Shown here: piece by piece, positions 55,991 through 64,000 of the stretch
How positions within the stretch are numbered: the first letter of the stretch is position 1
Layout: the number at the start of each line of letters is the position of its first letter
From: Delphinapterus leucas
Lineage: Eukaryota > Chordata > Mammalia > Artiodactyla > Monodontidae
DNA: 64,000 nt
Direction: 5' to 3'
Assembly: GCF_002288925.2 (NCBI RefSeq)
Contig: NW_022098004.1
Location: 8,377,604 to 8,441,603 of the forward strand
Notes under the pieces: generated by a model
Told to the model about the DNA's origin: nothing
The model's database searches: none
Seen by the model: only the letters and a program-made list of their open reading frames with translations
Position numbers and translations under genes: made by a program

Positions 55991-57735
55991 TTCATGTATT
56001 ATAAAATTCTTCATTCATTTTCCATTTTTGTAAATGACTTAAAAGCCTGTAAAACTGCCCATCAGAGCTTCGATCAGTTGAAAGAAGCAACGAGGTCACA
56101 ATGAACTAAAGTCCTCTCCCCAAAAGCAAAGATATTTTATATGACATTGGGCGGAGGAGATGTCTTATCGCCAGTTAGATTTCCATTCATATGACTGATT
56201 ATCAAAAAGTATCCCAGATGAACCCCTGGAGTGGGAATTCCAGTTCCCACTTTATCTATGAGAAATCTAAAGAGGTGAACCGGCGGAGACAAGGTTTCTC
56301 CTTTAGGAAATGGGATAAGAATGGAGCTTGATGCCAGAGACCCCCAAATGGAACTGTGGGTGCTGTGTAAATAGGAAAGTGCTTTGCAGATGCCAGCGCT
56401 AACTGCCATGAGTATTAGATGTTAGCGTTATATTACTACTACGATTAATCGTATGACCTTATGATACCAAACACGATCCTAGACTTTCCTTTCTAGGATA
56501 AAGAACCTATGTTGCCTTTTTAGGGGTTGTGCCCCCATATCATCCCTCCATGTGTTGTCTCTTGGGACAGTGGGATGGGAGAGGGGAAAAGGGGGTTGGA
56601 GAGCCGGGGTTTTCGGTGAGCACTAGTGGTCTGTAGTGCCTGAAATGATAAGCAGAAGAAGATTTCATTGGCTCCCCGGATCCAGCCATCAGGCTCGAGC
56701 CAAATCAGAGCCATCACGAGACCCTGAACCAGAGATGAGCAACAGCTGCTGGAAACCGAGGCTTCTCATCCCATCCACACAGTAAACCGCTCTTCCCAGC
56801 AAAACAAAATGTTCCCGTTCATAATTATTTATTTTTTTTTAAAGAAAGTCATGCAAGGCGTTAGAGTGGTGCTGAAGCTGGTTGTGTTCAAAAACTCCAA
56901 AAATGATAACAAATGTTTTTTATTTTGTTTCATTTTCTTTTCCAAACCATATGGACATGCCAGCTCCATGCATCACTGCTTGTTTATTCTAGAGCAGCTG
57001 TCGGCACCCTGATAATGCTATAGTATCTCTCAAGTGCAGACTGCCAAACCACAGTATATGGAAATCATCTCTCAGATTGAAAGAAAAAAAAAAAAGAAAA
57101 CCCCACTTCACGGCAGATTCCAACCGTGAACTTCTGCAAGCAAGGGGGTCGGGGAAAGGGGTGTAGAATCCTATAAATAGGCTTAAAACTCAGTATTGTT
57201 TTAACCAGGATAACGTGTGACTCATCTGGTTAATCACAAGTAGTATTTGACCTTTCGAAGGGTACAATTTATGTTGCGTTGCCAAGTGCAACTTGCTGTT
57301 TTCTTCTTTTAATTACTAAACTCTGATTCAGGAGTCAGCCGCAAGAACACAGTTTGGAAACTCGATTCCCTATAGGTTTTAGGCGCTTTTTATGTATTTA
57401 TTTCTTTTGACCATGAAAAAATAACCACTCATGACAGGGGTAACCAGCCAAAGACACACATCTCAGTCTGCTGTCCTGGAATCACCCGAAACTTCTGTTA
57501 GAGTCAGTTGACCAAGTCCAGCCCCTGCATCCTACGTGGAGAAGAATAAGTTAAGCAGAGGATCTGACCACAAAGATACGTCCTCCAGTTGGGAGGAGGC
57601 AGACTCTGTGAGAACAGACTGTTGTACTTGAACTTGGCCTCTGCGGAACAAAATCCTACCTGCTGGAAGGATTGTTGTCCACATATTCTACCACAAACAG
57701 CTGGGAAGAGGGCTAAGAAGGAAGAGGAAGGCAAG
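55991..57735. promoter_or_regulatory. long stretch almost free of transposons; candidate conserved region
   Basis: Only a weak MIR-like patch near 56220-56420 is seen. 56800-57420 is AT-rich and repeat-free, with motifs such as 'taatcacaagtagtatttga' and 'cttttaattactaaactctg'. No gene is recognised. Homopolymer A at 57082-57096. Confidence 0.22.
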
Positions 57736-57744
57736 TCATGGGTG

Positions 57745-57878
57745 AAGCCTTGCTAAGTACAAGACACATGCATTGTCTCAGCAAATCCCCACTGGCCCTC
57801 AGTGAGGTGGGTGAGATTATCCCCATTTTACAGCTGCAAGAACTGAGGCTCAGCGTGGGGGAGCAACTTGCACAAGGT
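57745..57878 (-). repeat. MIR SINE cut by an LTR
   Basis: 'aagacacatgcattgtctca', 'gattatccccattttacagc', 'tgcaagaactgaggctcagc' and 'agcaacttgcacaagg'. The reverse element stops where the MaLR LTR begins. Confidence 0.85.
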
Positions 57879-58429
57879 TGTTATGGGTTGGGTTGTATCC
57901 TCAAAAGAGATGCTGAAGACCTAACCTGCGATACCCGTGAACGCGACCTTGTTTGGAAAAGGGTCTTTGCAGATGTAGTTAAGGTGCAAGTTCAGTTAAG
58001 GTCATACTGGCGTAGAGTGGGCCCTTCATCTAACATGACTGGTATCCTTGTAAGAAAAGGAGAAGAGACACAGAGACAGACACACACAGAGACGAATGCC
58101 ATGTGAAGACACACATGTGCACAGAAAGGAGACAATGTAAAGACGCACAGGGGGGCACCATGTGACATTGGAGGCAGAGATTTCGAGCAAAGCCACGGAT
58201 TGCCTTGCTGGCAACAGTAGAAGCTAAGAGAAAAGCACGGAACAGATTCTCCCCTGGAGCCTTCGGAGAGAGCAGGGCCCAGCCAACACCTTGATTTCAG
58301 ACTTCTAGGCCCAGCCAACACCTTGATTTCAGACTTCTAGACTTCCAGAACTGTGAGAGAAGCCATTTCTGTTGTTTCGAGCCACTTAGCTTGTGGTAAT
58401 TGGTATGGCAGCCTCAGGAGGCTCATGCA
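57879..58429 (+). mobile_element. complete MaLR-type solo LTR (MLT1/MST class) with internal duplication
   Basis: TG...CA borders (tgttatgggttgggttgtat to gctcatgca). The interior follows the family: 'cgaccttgtttggaaaaggg', 'tctttgcagatgtagttaag', 'gaatgccatgtgaagacaca', 'cagaactgtgagagaagcca' and 'tttctgttgtttcgagccac'. Flanking 5-mers aaggt (57874-57878) and agggt (58430-58434) fit a target duplication with one change. A 32-bp segment is duplicated at 58276-58307 and 58308-58339. No internal retroviral genes are present. Confidence 0.88.
58276..58339 (+). repeat. 32-bp tandem duplication
   Basis: Two perfect consecutive copies of a unit starting ggcccagccaacaccttgat and ending cagacttcta. 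It lies inside the LTR, in the block that is single-copy in the family. Confidence 0.95.
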
Positions 58430-58434
58430 AGGGT

Positions 58435-59598
58435 TAATACGGTTTGGACACACTTTACAATGGCTGGATATCCTTTACCTAAAGTGATAAAGAGAAACAC
58501 GCTCTGTGCAGGAATTCCAACACATTTCAAAGAATTCCAGAGATAAATGGGAAACACATGACAGGAAATTGAAGAACTGGGGAACTCCCTCCATGCCCCA
58601 CTTTCTACCAGGTGCCGAGGCTCCAGAGATGAGTCAGCCGTGGTCCCTGCCTTGGAGAGCAGTGATCCAGTGATGCTGGCATCATTATGCCGGCCTCATT
58701 CTTAGGGCTGAGGTCCCTGAGAATGGAGATAGAACCATAAAGTGGCTAATGGGAACTTGGATGACAAACCCCCGTGCGGGCAGGAGCTGGTGACATCTTC
58801 TTAGAAGAGGGATGCTTCAAGCCGTGCTTGGCGGCTATGTGGGAGTAGATCTGGTGACAGGAAGGGGTGGCAATTGAGGAACAGCTCCAAGTAAGGATCT
58901 CTGGCAGTGACATCCACATTAGGTAGGTCGGGCGGCCCTAGGGGAAAGGCTAACTGGTGCCGAAGCCATGTGTGGGCAAGAAGGAGGAGGCTTGAGCCTT
59001 CCCCAGAAGGCCTGGAGTGGCAAGGTGATCAATTCCATGGGGCTCTGGTGGCCTGCTGCAGCTTTTACAGACAGACAGGCAGGATGCCCGAGCTGGTTCT
59101 GAATGATTAATCTAGCAGGAGAGGAGCTTGAGAGCCAACTGCTGTGTCCAGACACATCCTTGGACCCTGGCTTTCTCAGGTTCGTTTATTTCTGCAACCG
59201 GTCAAGCCGGTTCAGGGGCTGGGGAGCTACTGTCATTTATCTAAACCCGTGGGCTTCCAAGCCGTGACATATCTATTTGCCCTCCTCTCAAAGGACATGA
59301 CATCATCTCAGCACAGACACTTAGATAATGTGCCCCATCGTTGCATTTGCCAAGAAAAATCCAAACCAAGGAGAAACCCCATACCAGTCTGGGGGCCTCT
59401 GGGTAGTGGGTTTACGCGTGTAGAACCGTTGTCCCCATGTGAAAAATTCTCTGGGGGCGCTTCAAAGTCTTAATATTCACTTAGCAAATTAGCAAACGAA
59501 GTTTCTTCCTCACTGCATGTTGCAGTTCTGACTTCTTCCTGGGGTTAAGGCTTTACAACACTTAGCGTGAATACTTAAATCTCCATGTCTATTTTTGT
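58435..59598. other. unique sequence
   Basis: No gene or repeat is recognised. Frames at 58907-59473 on both strands overlap. Confidence 0.3.
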
Positions 59599-59599
59599 C

Positions 59600-59850
59600 A
59601 TTTTTTTGAGCGTCTATTTATGCCAGGCACTATGTTAGACTTTCACATAATTTTGAACAGTTGTACGTTATCTCATTTAACTCTAAAAGCATCCAGTGTT
59701 ATGATCCCTATTTTATAGAAGAGGAGACTGAGGCTCAGAGAAGTTAAGGAACTTGTTCAGGTGGACCAGCTGGAAGGTGACAGAACACAGGCCTCCAATA
59801 CTGGTCCCTTGATTCCAACCCTGTATTTTGACCCGCCATGTTACCTTTTC
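59600..59850 (-). repeat. MIR SINE, nearly full length
   Basis: 'gcgtctatttatgccaggca', 'acgttatctcatttaactct', 'gatccctattttatagaaga', 'ggagactgaggctcagagaa', 'acaggcctccaatactggtc'. Reverse orientation. Confidence 0.92.
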
Positions 59851-60014
59851 AAAAGATTCAAAGATGAGTGATGTCCTTTATTTTCTGGACCATTAAAGAA
59901 CAGGCTCATGGTCTGCCCATTTATTGGCTTAGAGAGGGAGAAACTCCTCTCAAAACAGCATGCTCCTCTGAACCCTATTAACTTACAGATTCTTCTGGGA
60001 ATTTTCCTATTGCC
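59851..60014. other. short unique segment
   Basis: Nothing recognised between the MIR and the microsatellite. Confidence 0.3.
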
Positions 60015-60026
60015 AAACACACACAC

Positions 60027-60069
<43 letters not shown>
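60015..60069. repeat. (CA)n microsatellite
   Basis: About 26 CA units with one early interruption (acacaacaca). Likely length-polymorphic. Confidence 0.92.
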
Positions 60070-60738
60070 CTGAGCCCCTAGCAACATCCTCAGCCTTGGA
60101 AAGGGTCCCAGAAACAGCATGAAATCAAGGTTGCCAATCTTTTAACCCCCTGATCTAAGAAAAAAATCCTCATAATGTGTTTCAGGTGGTGACATTACCC
60201 ATCTCTCCCGCTCTAGGTAGTGATTGCTTTGCTGAAAAGTTGTGTGTAATTAATTATTGGTGAATCCAATGTGATTTAAAATTCACTAGCAGAACTTCTC
60301 TTAAAAGTAGTTCTACAGTGTCTTGGTTTATAAAGTGAATAGTCCTCTTGTCCATTTACAAATTGTGATTTTTTTTAAAAGCATAATTTAAGGAAGGTGG
60401 TGAATCCCATCGGCTAAACGGTTGTTTCTTTTTTCCTTCCCCTCCTCAGAATTATCTCTGACTTAAGGTGTATCAATCCCAAAACATTAGGGAATGGAAA
60501 GCTTCTAAATTTCTATTAGGTGTTTAACATAAACTCTTTAAATGAAATCACCTCCCATTGGATATATGCATTCCACATCTTTGGGTCTCAGTTTTCTTTT
60601 AAAAAACTGGATGAAATATTCTTTTCATTGACTTCTGTTTCTCATAGTCAAATGCTGTTACATCTCCCAGGCTCTCCAAGACAGAGTTGGTGGATATAGA
60701 AGTCTAGCATTAAGCTAGAAATGATGAAGAGAGTCCCT
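60070..60738. other. unique AT-rich sequence
   Basis: No gene or transposon is recognised. Confidence 0.3.
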
Positions 60739-60740
60739 TT

Positions 60741-60776
<36 letters not shown>

Positions 60777-60777
60777 A
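60739..60777. repeat. (TC)n(AC)n compound microsatellite
   Basis: About 6 TC units, then about 13 AC units. Confidence 0.9.
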
Positions 60778-60811
60778 TTATGAATTCTAACCAGGAAAGA
60801 GAAATGAAAAT

Positions 60812-61156
60812 AAGCAGATTAGGTACTTCCCTGGTGGCGCAGTGGTTAAGAACCCGCCTGCCAATGCAGGGGACACGGGTTCGAACCCTGGTCCGGCAAG
60901 ATCCCACATGCCGCAGAGCAACTAAGCCCATGCACCACAACTACTGAGCCTGAGCTCTAGAGCCCGCGAGCCACAGCTACTGAAGCCTGCGCGCCTAGAG
61001 CCCGTGCTCCGCAACAGGAGAAGCCACCGCAATGAGAAGCACACGCACCACAATGAATAGTAGCCCCCACTCGCCACAACTAGAGAAAGCCTGTGCACAG
61101 CAACGAAGACCCAACGCAGCCAAAAATAAATAAATAAAAAGAAAAGAAGCAGATTA
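60812..61156 (+). mobile_element. CHR SINE, long form, with 10-bp target-site duplication
   Basis: The element spans 60822-61146 from ggtacttccctggtggcgca. It has a clean box B (ggttcgaaccc, 60878-60888), a head changed to 'tggttaagaacccgcctgcc', and a tail 'caaaaataaataaataaaaa'. The duplicate aagcagatta lies at 60812-60821 and 61147-61156. It retains the 'cacaactactgagcctgagc' and 'ctactgaagcctgcgcgcct' blocks. Confidence 0.95.
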
Positions 61157-61273
61157 CTAAAGCCACCTGGTTTAGAAGATGTCTCTTACACAGACCAGTA
61201 CACCAAGCTGGATGTAATTCACTTACTAGAGTCCTCACTGAGAGGAACAAGGAATCCATGGAAAGAGTAGCCT

Positions 61274-61589
61274 TTAAAAGAGCATACCCGGGCTTCCGTG
61301 GTGGCGCAGTGGTTGAGAATCTGCCTGCCACTGCAGGGGACACAGGTTCGAGCCCTGGTCTGGGAAGATCCCACATGCCGCGGAGCAACTGGGCCCGTGA
61401 GGCACAACTACTGAGCCTGCGCGTCCGGAGCCTGTGCTCCGCAACAAGAGAGGCCGCAATAGTGAGAGGCCCGCGCACCGCGATGAAGAGTGGCCCCCGC
61501 TTGCCACAACTAGAGAAAGCCTGCGCACAGAAACGAAGACCCAACACAGCCATAAATAAATAAATAAATAAAATTAAAAGAGCATACCC
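61274..61589 (+). mobile_element. CHR SINE, intermediate form, with 16-bp target-site duplication
   Basis: The element occupies 61290-61573, starting gggcttccgtggtggcgcag. Box B is ggttcgagccc near 61347. The 3' part 'gatgaagagtggcccccgct' is present, but the middle lacks the repeated 'gagcctgagctctagagcc' block of longer copies. The duplication ttaaaagagcataccc is perfect at 61274-61289 and 61574-61589. Confidence 0.95.
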
Positions 61590-61970
61590 TTTCTACAGCT
61601 CCAATCAACCTAATTCCAGATGGAGCCTGCAAGCTGCTTCTGGGAGGAGAGGAATGGGCTTTCCAGAGGTAGACCAGGCCACGCCTAGTGGGGTGTTGGT
61701 TTACAAGCTGGGTACACTGACAACTGACTCTGCAAATGCTAGTAACTTGCCACCAGGAAGCAAACACTGGACAAAACTCATGAGGAGTTAGATTTGGTTA
61801 TGATTGCTGGATGGGAATCCAACAGCTGATCAAAAATGGCAAAAGCTTGAGTTTTATTTAGTTCTTTAGCTCTCCCCAGTTTTTCTATCTTTGTCTTCTC
61901 TGAAATAGCTAAAATTAATAGCTAAAAGCATAACTCTACACTTTACTGTGTTTCCTTTACAAAACTTCCG
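61590..61970. other. unique sequence
   Basis: No gene recognised. Confidence 0.3.
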
Positions 61971-61974
61971 GAAC

Positions 61975-62100
61975 TCTCTAGGCCTCCCTTTTCTTATCTT
62001 TAAAGAAAGCATAACGTTGCTGTGAGGATTAAGCAAATACACATTTAGGACTATCCCTGGTCCACAGAAAGCAGACAATACCTTAAATGCCCTTGTTTCT
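61975..62100 (+). repeat. MIR SINE fragment
   Basis: 'tctttaaagaaagcataacg', 'ttgctgtgaggattaagcaa', 'tccctggtccacagaaagca'. Core and tail only. Confidence 0.65.
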
Positions 62101-62104
62101 GTTG

Positions 62105-62333
62105 TTGTAGTAGTGGTGATGGTGGTGTTGATGGTCGTGGTGATGATGGTGTTGATGGCAGTGATGGTGGTGGTAGTGGTGATGGTGGTGGTAGTGGTGA
62201 TGGTGGTNNNNNNNNNNNNNNNNNNNNNNNNNNNNNNNNNNNNNNNNNNNNNNNNNNNNNNNNNNNNNNNNNNNNNNNNNNNNNNNNNNNNNNNNNNNNN
62301 NNNNNNNTGGTGTTGATAGTGGTGATGGTTGTG
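62105..62333 (+). repeat. TGG/TGA trinucleotide-type minisatellite interrupted by a gap
   Basis: Repeated gtggtgatggtggtggtagt-like units on both sides of the N run. Translations give meaningless V/M or T/I runs. Confidence 0.9.
62208..62307. other. assembly gap, 100 N
   Basis: Exactly 100 N inside the minisatellite. The true repeat length is unknown. Confidence 0.99.
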
Positions 62334-62339
62334 CAAGCT

Positions 62340-62995
62340 GTTACTGTGATATCCTTGGAACTAAGACATATTCTCATTCACCACCCTTGATTCAATGTCT
62401 ACTTTCCCACCAGCCTCTAGATCCACTCAACTTCTATCATTCTTCTCTTGATGTCTCCATATGACTGCCCACCTGATATAAGAATCTCTTGCCATCTCCC
62501 CTCTCCTTACTCCCCTTCCCAAAACGAATTCTCCAACCCCAGGGCCATTCCACCTGCCCCACTGAATCCAAACACTCTATTAGGGGTCCTCTATCTCTGC
62601 CATGTACCTCTATTTTTTCTTCTTCCCCTTTTCCTCTTTTTAGAGTCACTATGGCTCTTTTCATTTCAATTCATGCCAAGGCCACTGACTCCTGGGAGAC
62701 AGCTGGTGTGAGAAGGTAGCCTCACACCAGCTACTCCCTCATGGTTTCTCACAATCCACCATGACTCAACCCACACAGGCAGCCACCTGCAGAATGACCC
62801 CCAGGGTCCCACATCAGCTTTTTATACTCCCATGGGGTCTCTAGTCCAGCTACAGTGGTGACAAACACTCCCTGCTGGTGCCAGGTAGTGATCTCTTTTT
62901 GGTGCCTATCGCATTGCTAAGCTCCCCGCAAACACGGAAACCCTGTTTGAGAACACTGCCCTCCACAGGCTGAGGGAGCAGCCCATGGTACTTAG
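62340..62995. other. unique sequence with a strong short hairpin
   Basis: 62400-62690 is pyrimidine-rich and could be a diverged L2 (low support). The hairpin is listed separately. Confidence 0.3.
62701..62732. repeat. 12-bp perfect inverted repeat, 8-nt loop
   Basis: agctggtgtgag, loop aaggtagc, ctcacaccagct. No U run follows on either strand and no element is associated with it. Confidence 0.9.
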
Positions 62996-62999
62996 ACAG

Positions 63000-63240
63000 C
63001 ACAGTATTTGATAGCACAAGCCTTGAAGTCAAAGAGGTCAGGAGTTACATCCCGATCCTGACACTATTGGATGACCTTGACCTTGATGGGTTATTAAACT
63101 CGGAGTATCAATTGCCTCATCTAAACAATGGAGATACTAGAAGCTACCTCTCAGGGTCAGTTGAAGATGAAATGAAACACTATATTTAAAATGCTGAGGT
63201 TGGCACGTAACATATAACAAATGTTCAGTTAATATTTCCC
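63000..63240 (+). repeat. MIR SINE
   Basis: 'gatagcacaagccttgaagt', 'aggagttacatcccgatcct', 'ttgcctcatctaaacaatgg', 'tctcagggtcagttgaagat', 'aacaaatgttcagttaatat' in plus order. Confidence 0.85.
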
Positions 63241-63689
63241 ACAGTTATTTCTCCTTCACTTAAACGTACAAAGCATAATCCAGCAATATCCTTATTAAGG
63301 GTCATTCCTCTTGTCCAACCTGACAGGGATTCTGACTTCAGATGACAGTCCCAGTCATGGAGACCCCAAATGAAGATGCTGAGACCCCTCAAATAAGCAG
63401 AGGGACAGGGAAAGGTACAGCACATGGAGATGAGATCTAGAAAAATAAGAAAATTAGGCCCCACTTAAATTACCTTTACCCAGCATTAATCACAATGAAT
63501 GTAGCAGGAGGTCTATTTTTGTACCAACATTAGAGGTCAAAGCCAGTGGAGATTTTGAATTCTTTTTTTCTCCTTCTCAAATTACTCAGGACTCAAAGTA
63601 GAAAAGATGACCTGTTGGTTTGCTGACTGGAGATTTTAGGCAAAGTCATGAGGCACTGACGTTTCTCTCCCCAGGACAGAGTAAGGTGA
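63241..63689. other. unique sequence
   Basis: No gene or repeat is recognised. Confidence 0.3.
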
Positions 63690-64000
63690 AGCTTTGTCAA
63701 CCACCTGGCTGATGTCATGGCCGTTGACAGTTGATCCTAATAATATCGTCGGCAGTGTAGGCCAGGGGCTCCTGTACGATCTCCTCTGGCTCCTGAATTT
63801 CCCATACAGGCTGTCTCCATTGATCGGATATAATCGAGTAATGGCTGAAATTCTGCTTCTCCATGGGCCCTGTAGGCCATTTCTTTATGACATGCCCAAA
63901 TTGTCCATAGCACATTCAATTTGTTTTAATGGCCAACACAGAGGCAATTAAGCGGATTGACTGTGCAGCGATCCAAATTGTCCATTAAGAAGGTGGCCAG
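63690..64000. promoter_or_regulatory. repeat-free edge segment, candidate conserved element (coding not excluded)
   Basis: Four overlapping frames of 60-85 codons are open: three on the minus strand including 63715-63915, and one on the plus strand at 63694-63951. A single minus-strand peptide ends '...LAYTADDIIRINCQRP' and looks plausible. Open frames on both strands argue for unusual composition rather than one coding frame. AT-rich homeobox-like motifs (ggcaattaagcggattgac, tttgttttaatggcc) occur. The segment is cut by the window end. Confidence 0.22.

Noticed and set aside
60878..60888. Box-B match suggesting a tRNA gene
   Set aside because: It is the internal promoter relic of a CHR SINE; the cloverleaf is not intact and a SINE tail and TSD are present.
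61080..61553. 157-codon minus-strand frame
   Set aside because: It is the reverse complement of two CHR SINEs; the same wording recurs at the other SINE copies.
61866..62377. Threonine/isoleucine- and proline/serine-rich frames
   Set aside because: Translation of the TGG/TGA minisatellite and its gap.

Overview
The window is nuclear DNA of a cetartiodactyl mammal, most likely a cetacean. The main evidence is six copies of a tRNA-derived SINE whose heads begin with gggcttccctggtggcgcag or a close variant. Each copy has an A/T-rich tail and direct repeats at the insertion point. This is the CHR SINE family of whales, hippos and ruminants. The two short copies (about 210 bp, at 6370 and 10766) resemble the internally deleted forms I associate with cetaceans. 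A 68-bp mariner-type miniature element at 21958 and L1 3' ends of the cetartiodactyl type fit the same picture. Two runs of exactly 100 N (21024-21123 and 62208-62307) mark this as a draft assembly; both sit in simple-repeat DNA.

I find no complete protein-coding gene, rRNA, true tRNA or CRISPR array. Almost all open frames are short, lack conserved domains, and run through repeats or on several strands at once. The window is best read as intergenic or long-intron DNA. Three places deserve a gene-level check. The first is a 45-codon frame at 4096-4233 that reads from an ATG up to a good splice-donor match in a CpG-rich patch. The second is a minus-strand frame at 54499-54753 with protein-like composition. 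The third is the right edge (about 63690-64000), where several frames are open through repeat-free sequence. None of the three is assigned to a known gene.

Layout: 1-6 kb is fairly GC-rich with MIR pieces and the candidate exon. 6-15 kb holds three CHR SINEs, a MER20 element, an old L1 piece and two young L1 3' ends. 15-24 kb is MIR-rich with long unique stretches and the mariner MITE. 24-31 kb has L2 tails and two L1 3' ends in opposite orientations. 33-35 kb contains a three-level transposon nest and a long CHR SINE. 36-47 kb is L2/MIR plus long repeat-free sequence. 48-53 kb has an LTR split by an L1, a second LTR piece, MER5A and a small perfect-TIR element. 53-60 kb is mostly unique apart from a complete MaLR solo LTR at 57879-58429. 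60-64 kb ends with two closely spaced CHR SINEs, a TGG/TGA minisatellite with a gap, and a candidate conserved element.

No genes act together here. The biology visible is the layered history of transposons: MIR, L2 and hAT elements oldest, then MaLR LTRs, then L1 and CHR SINEs. Five of the six recognisable younger L1 pieces lie antisense to the given strand.
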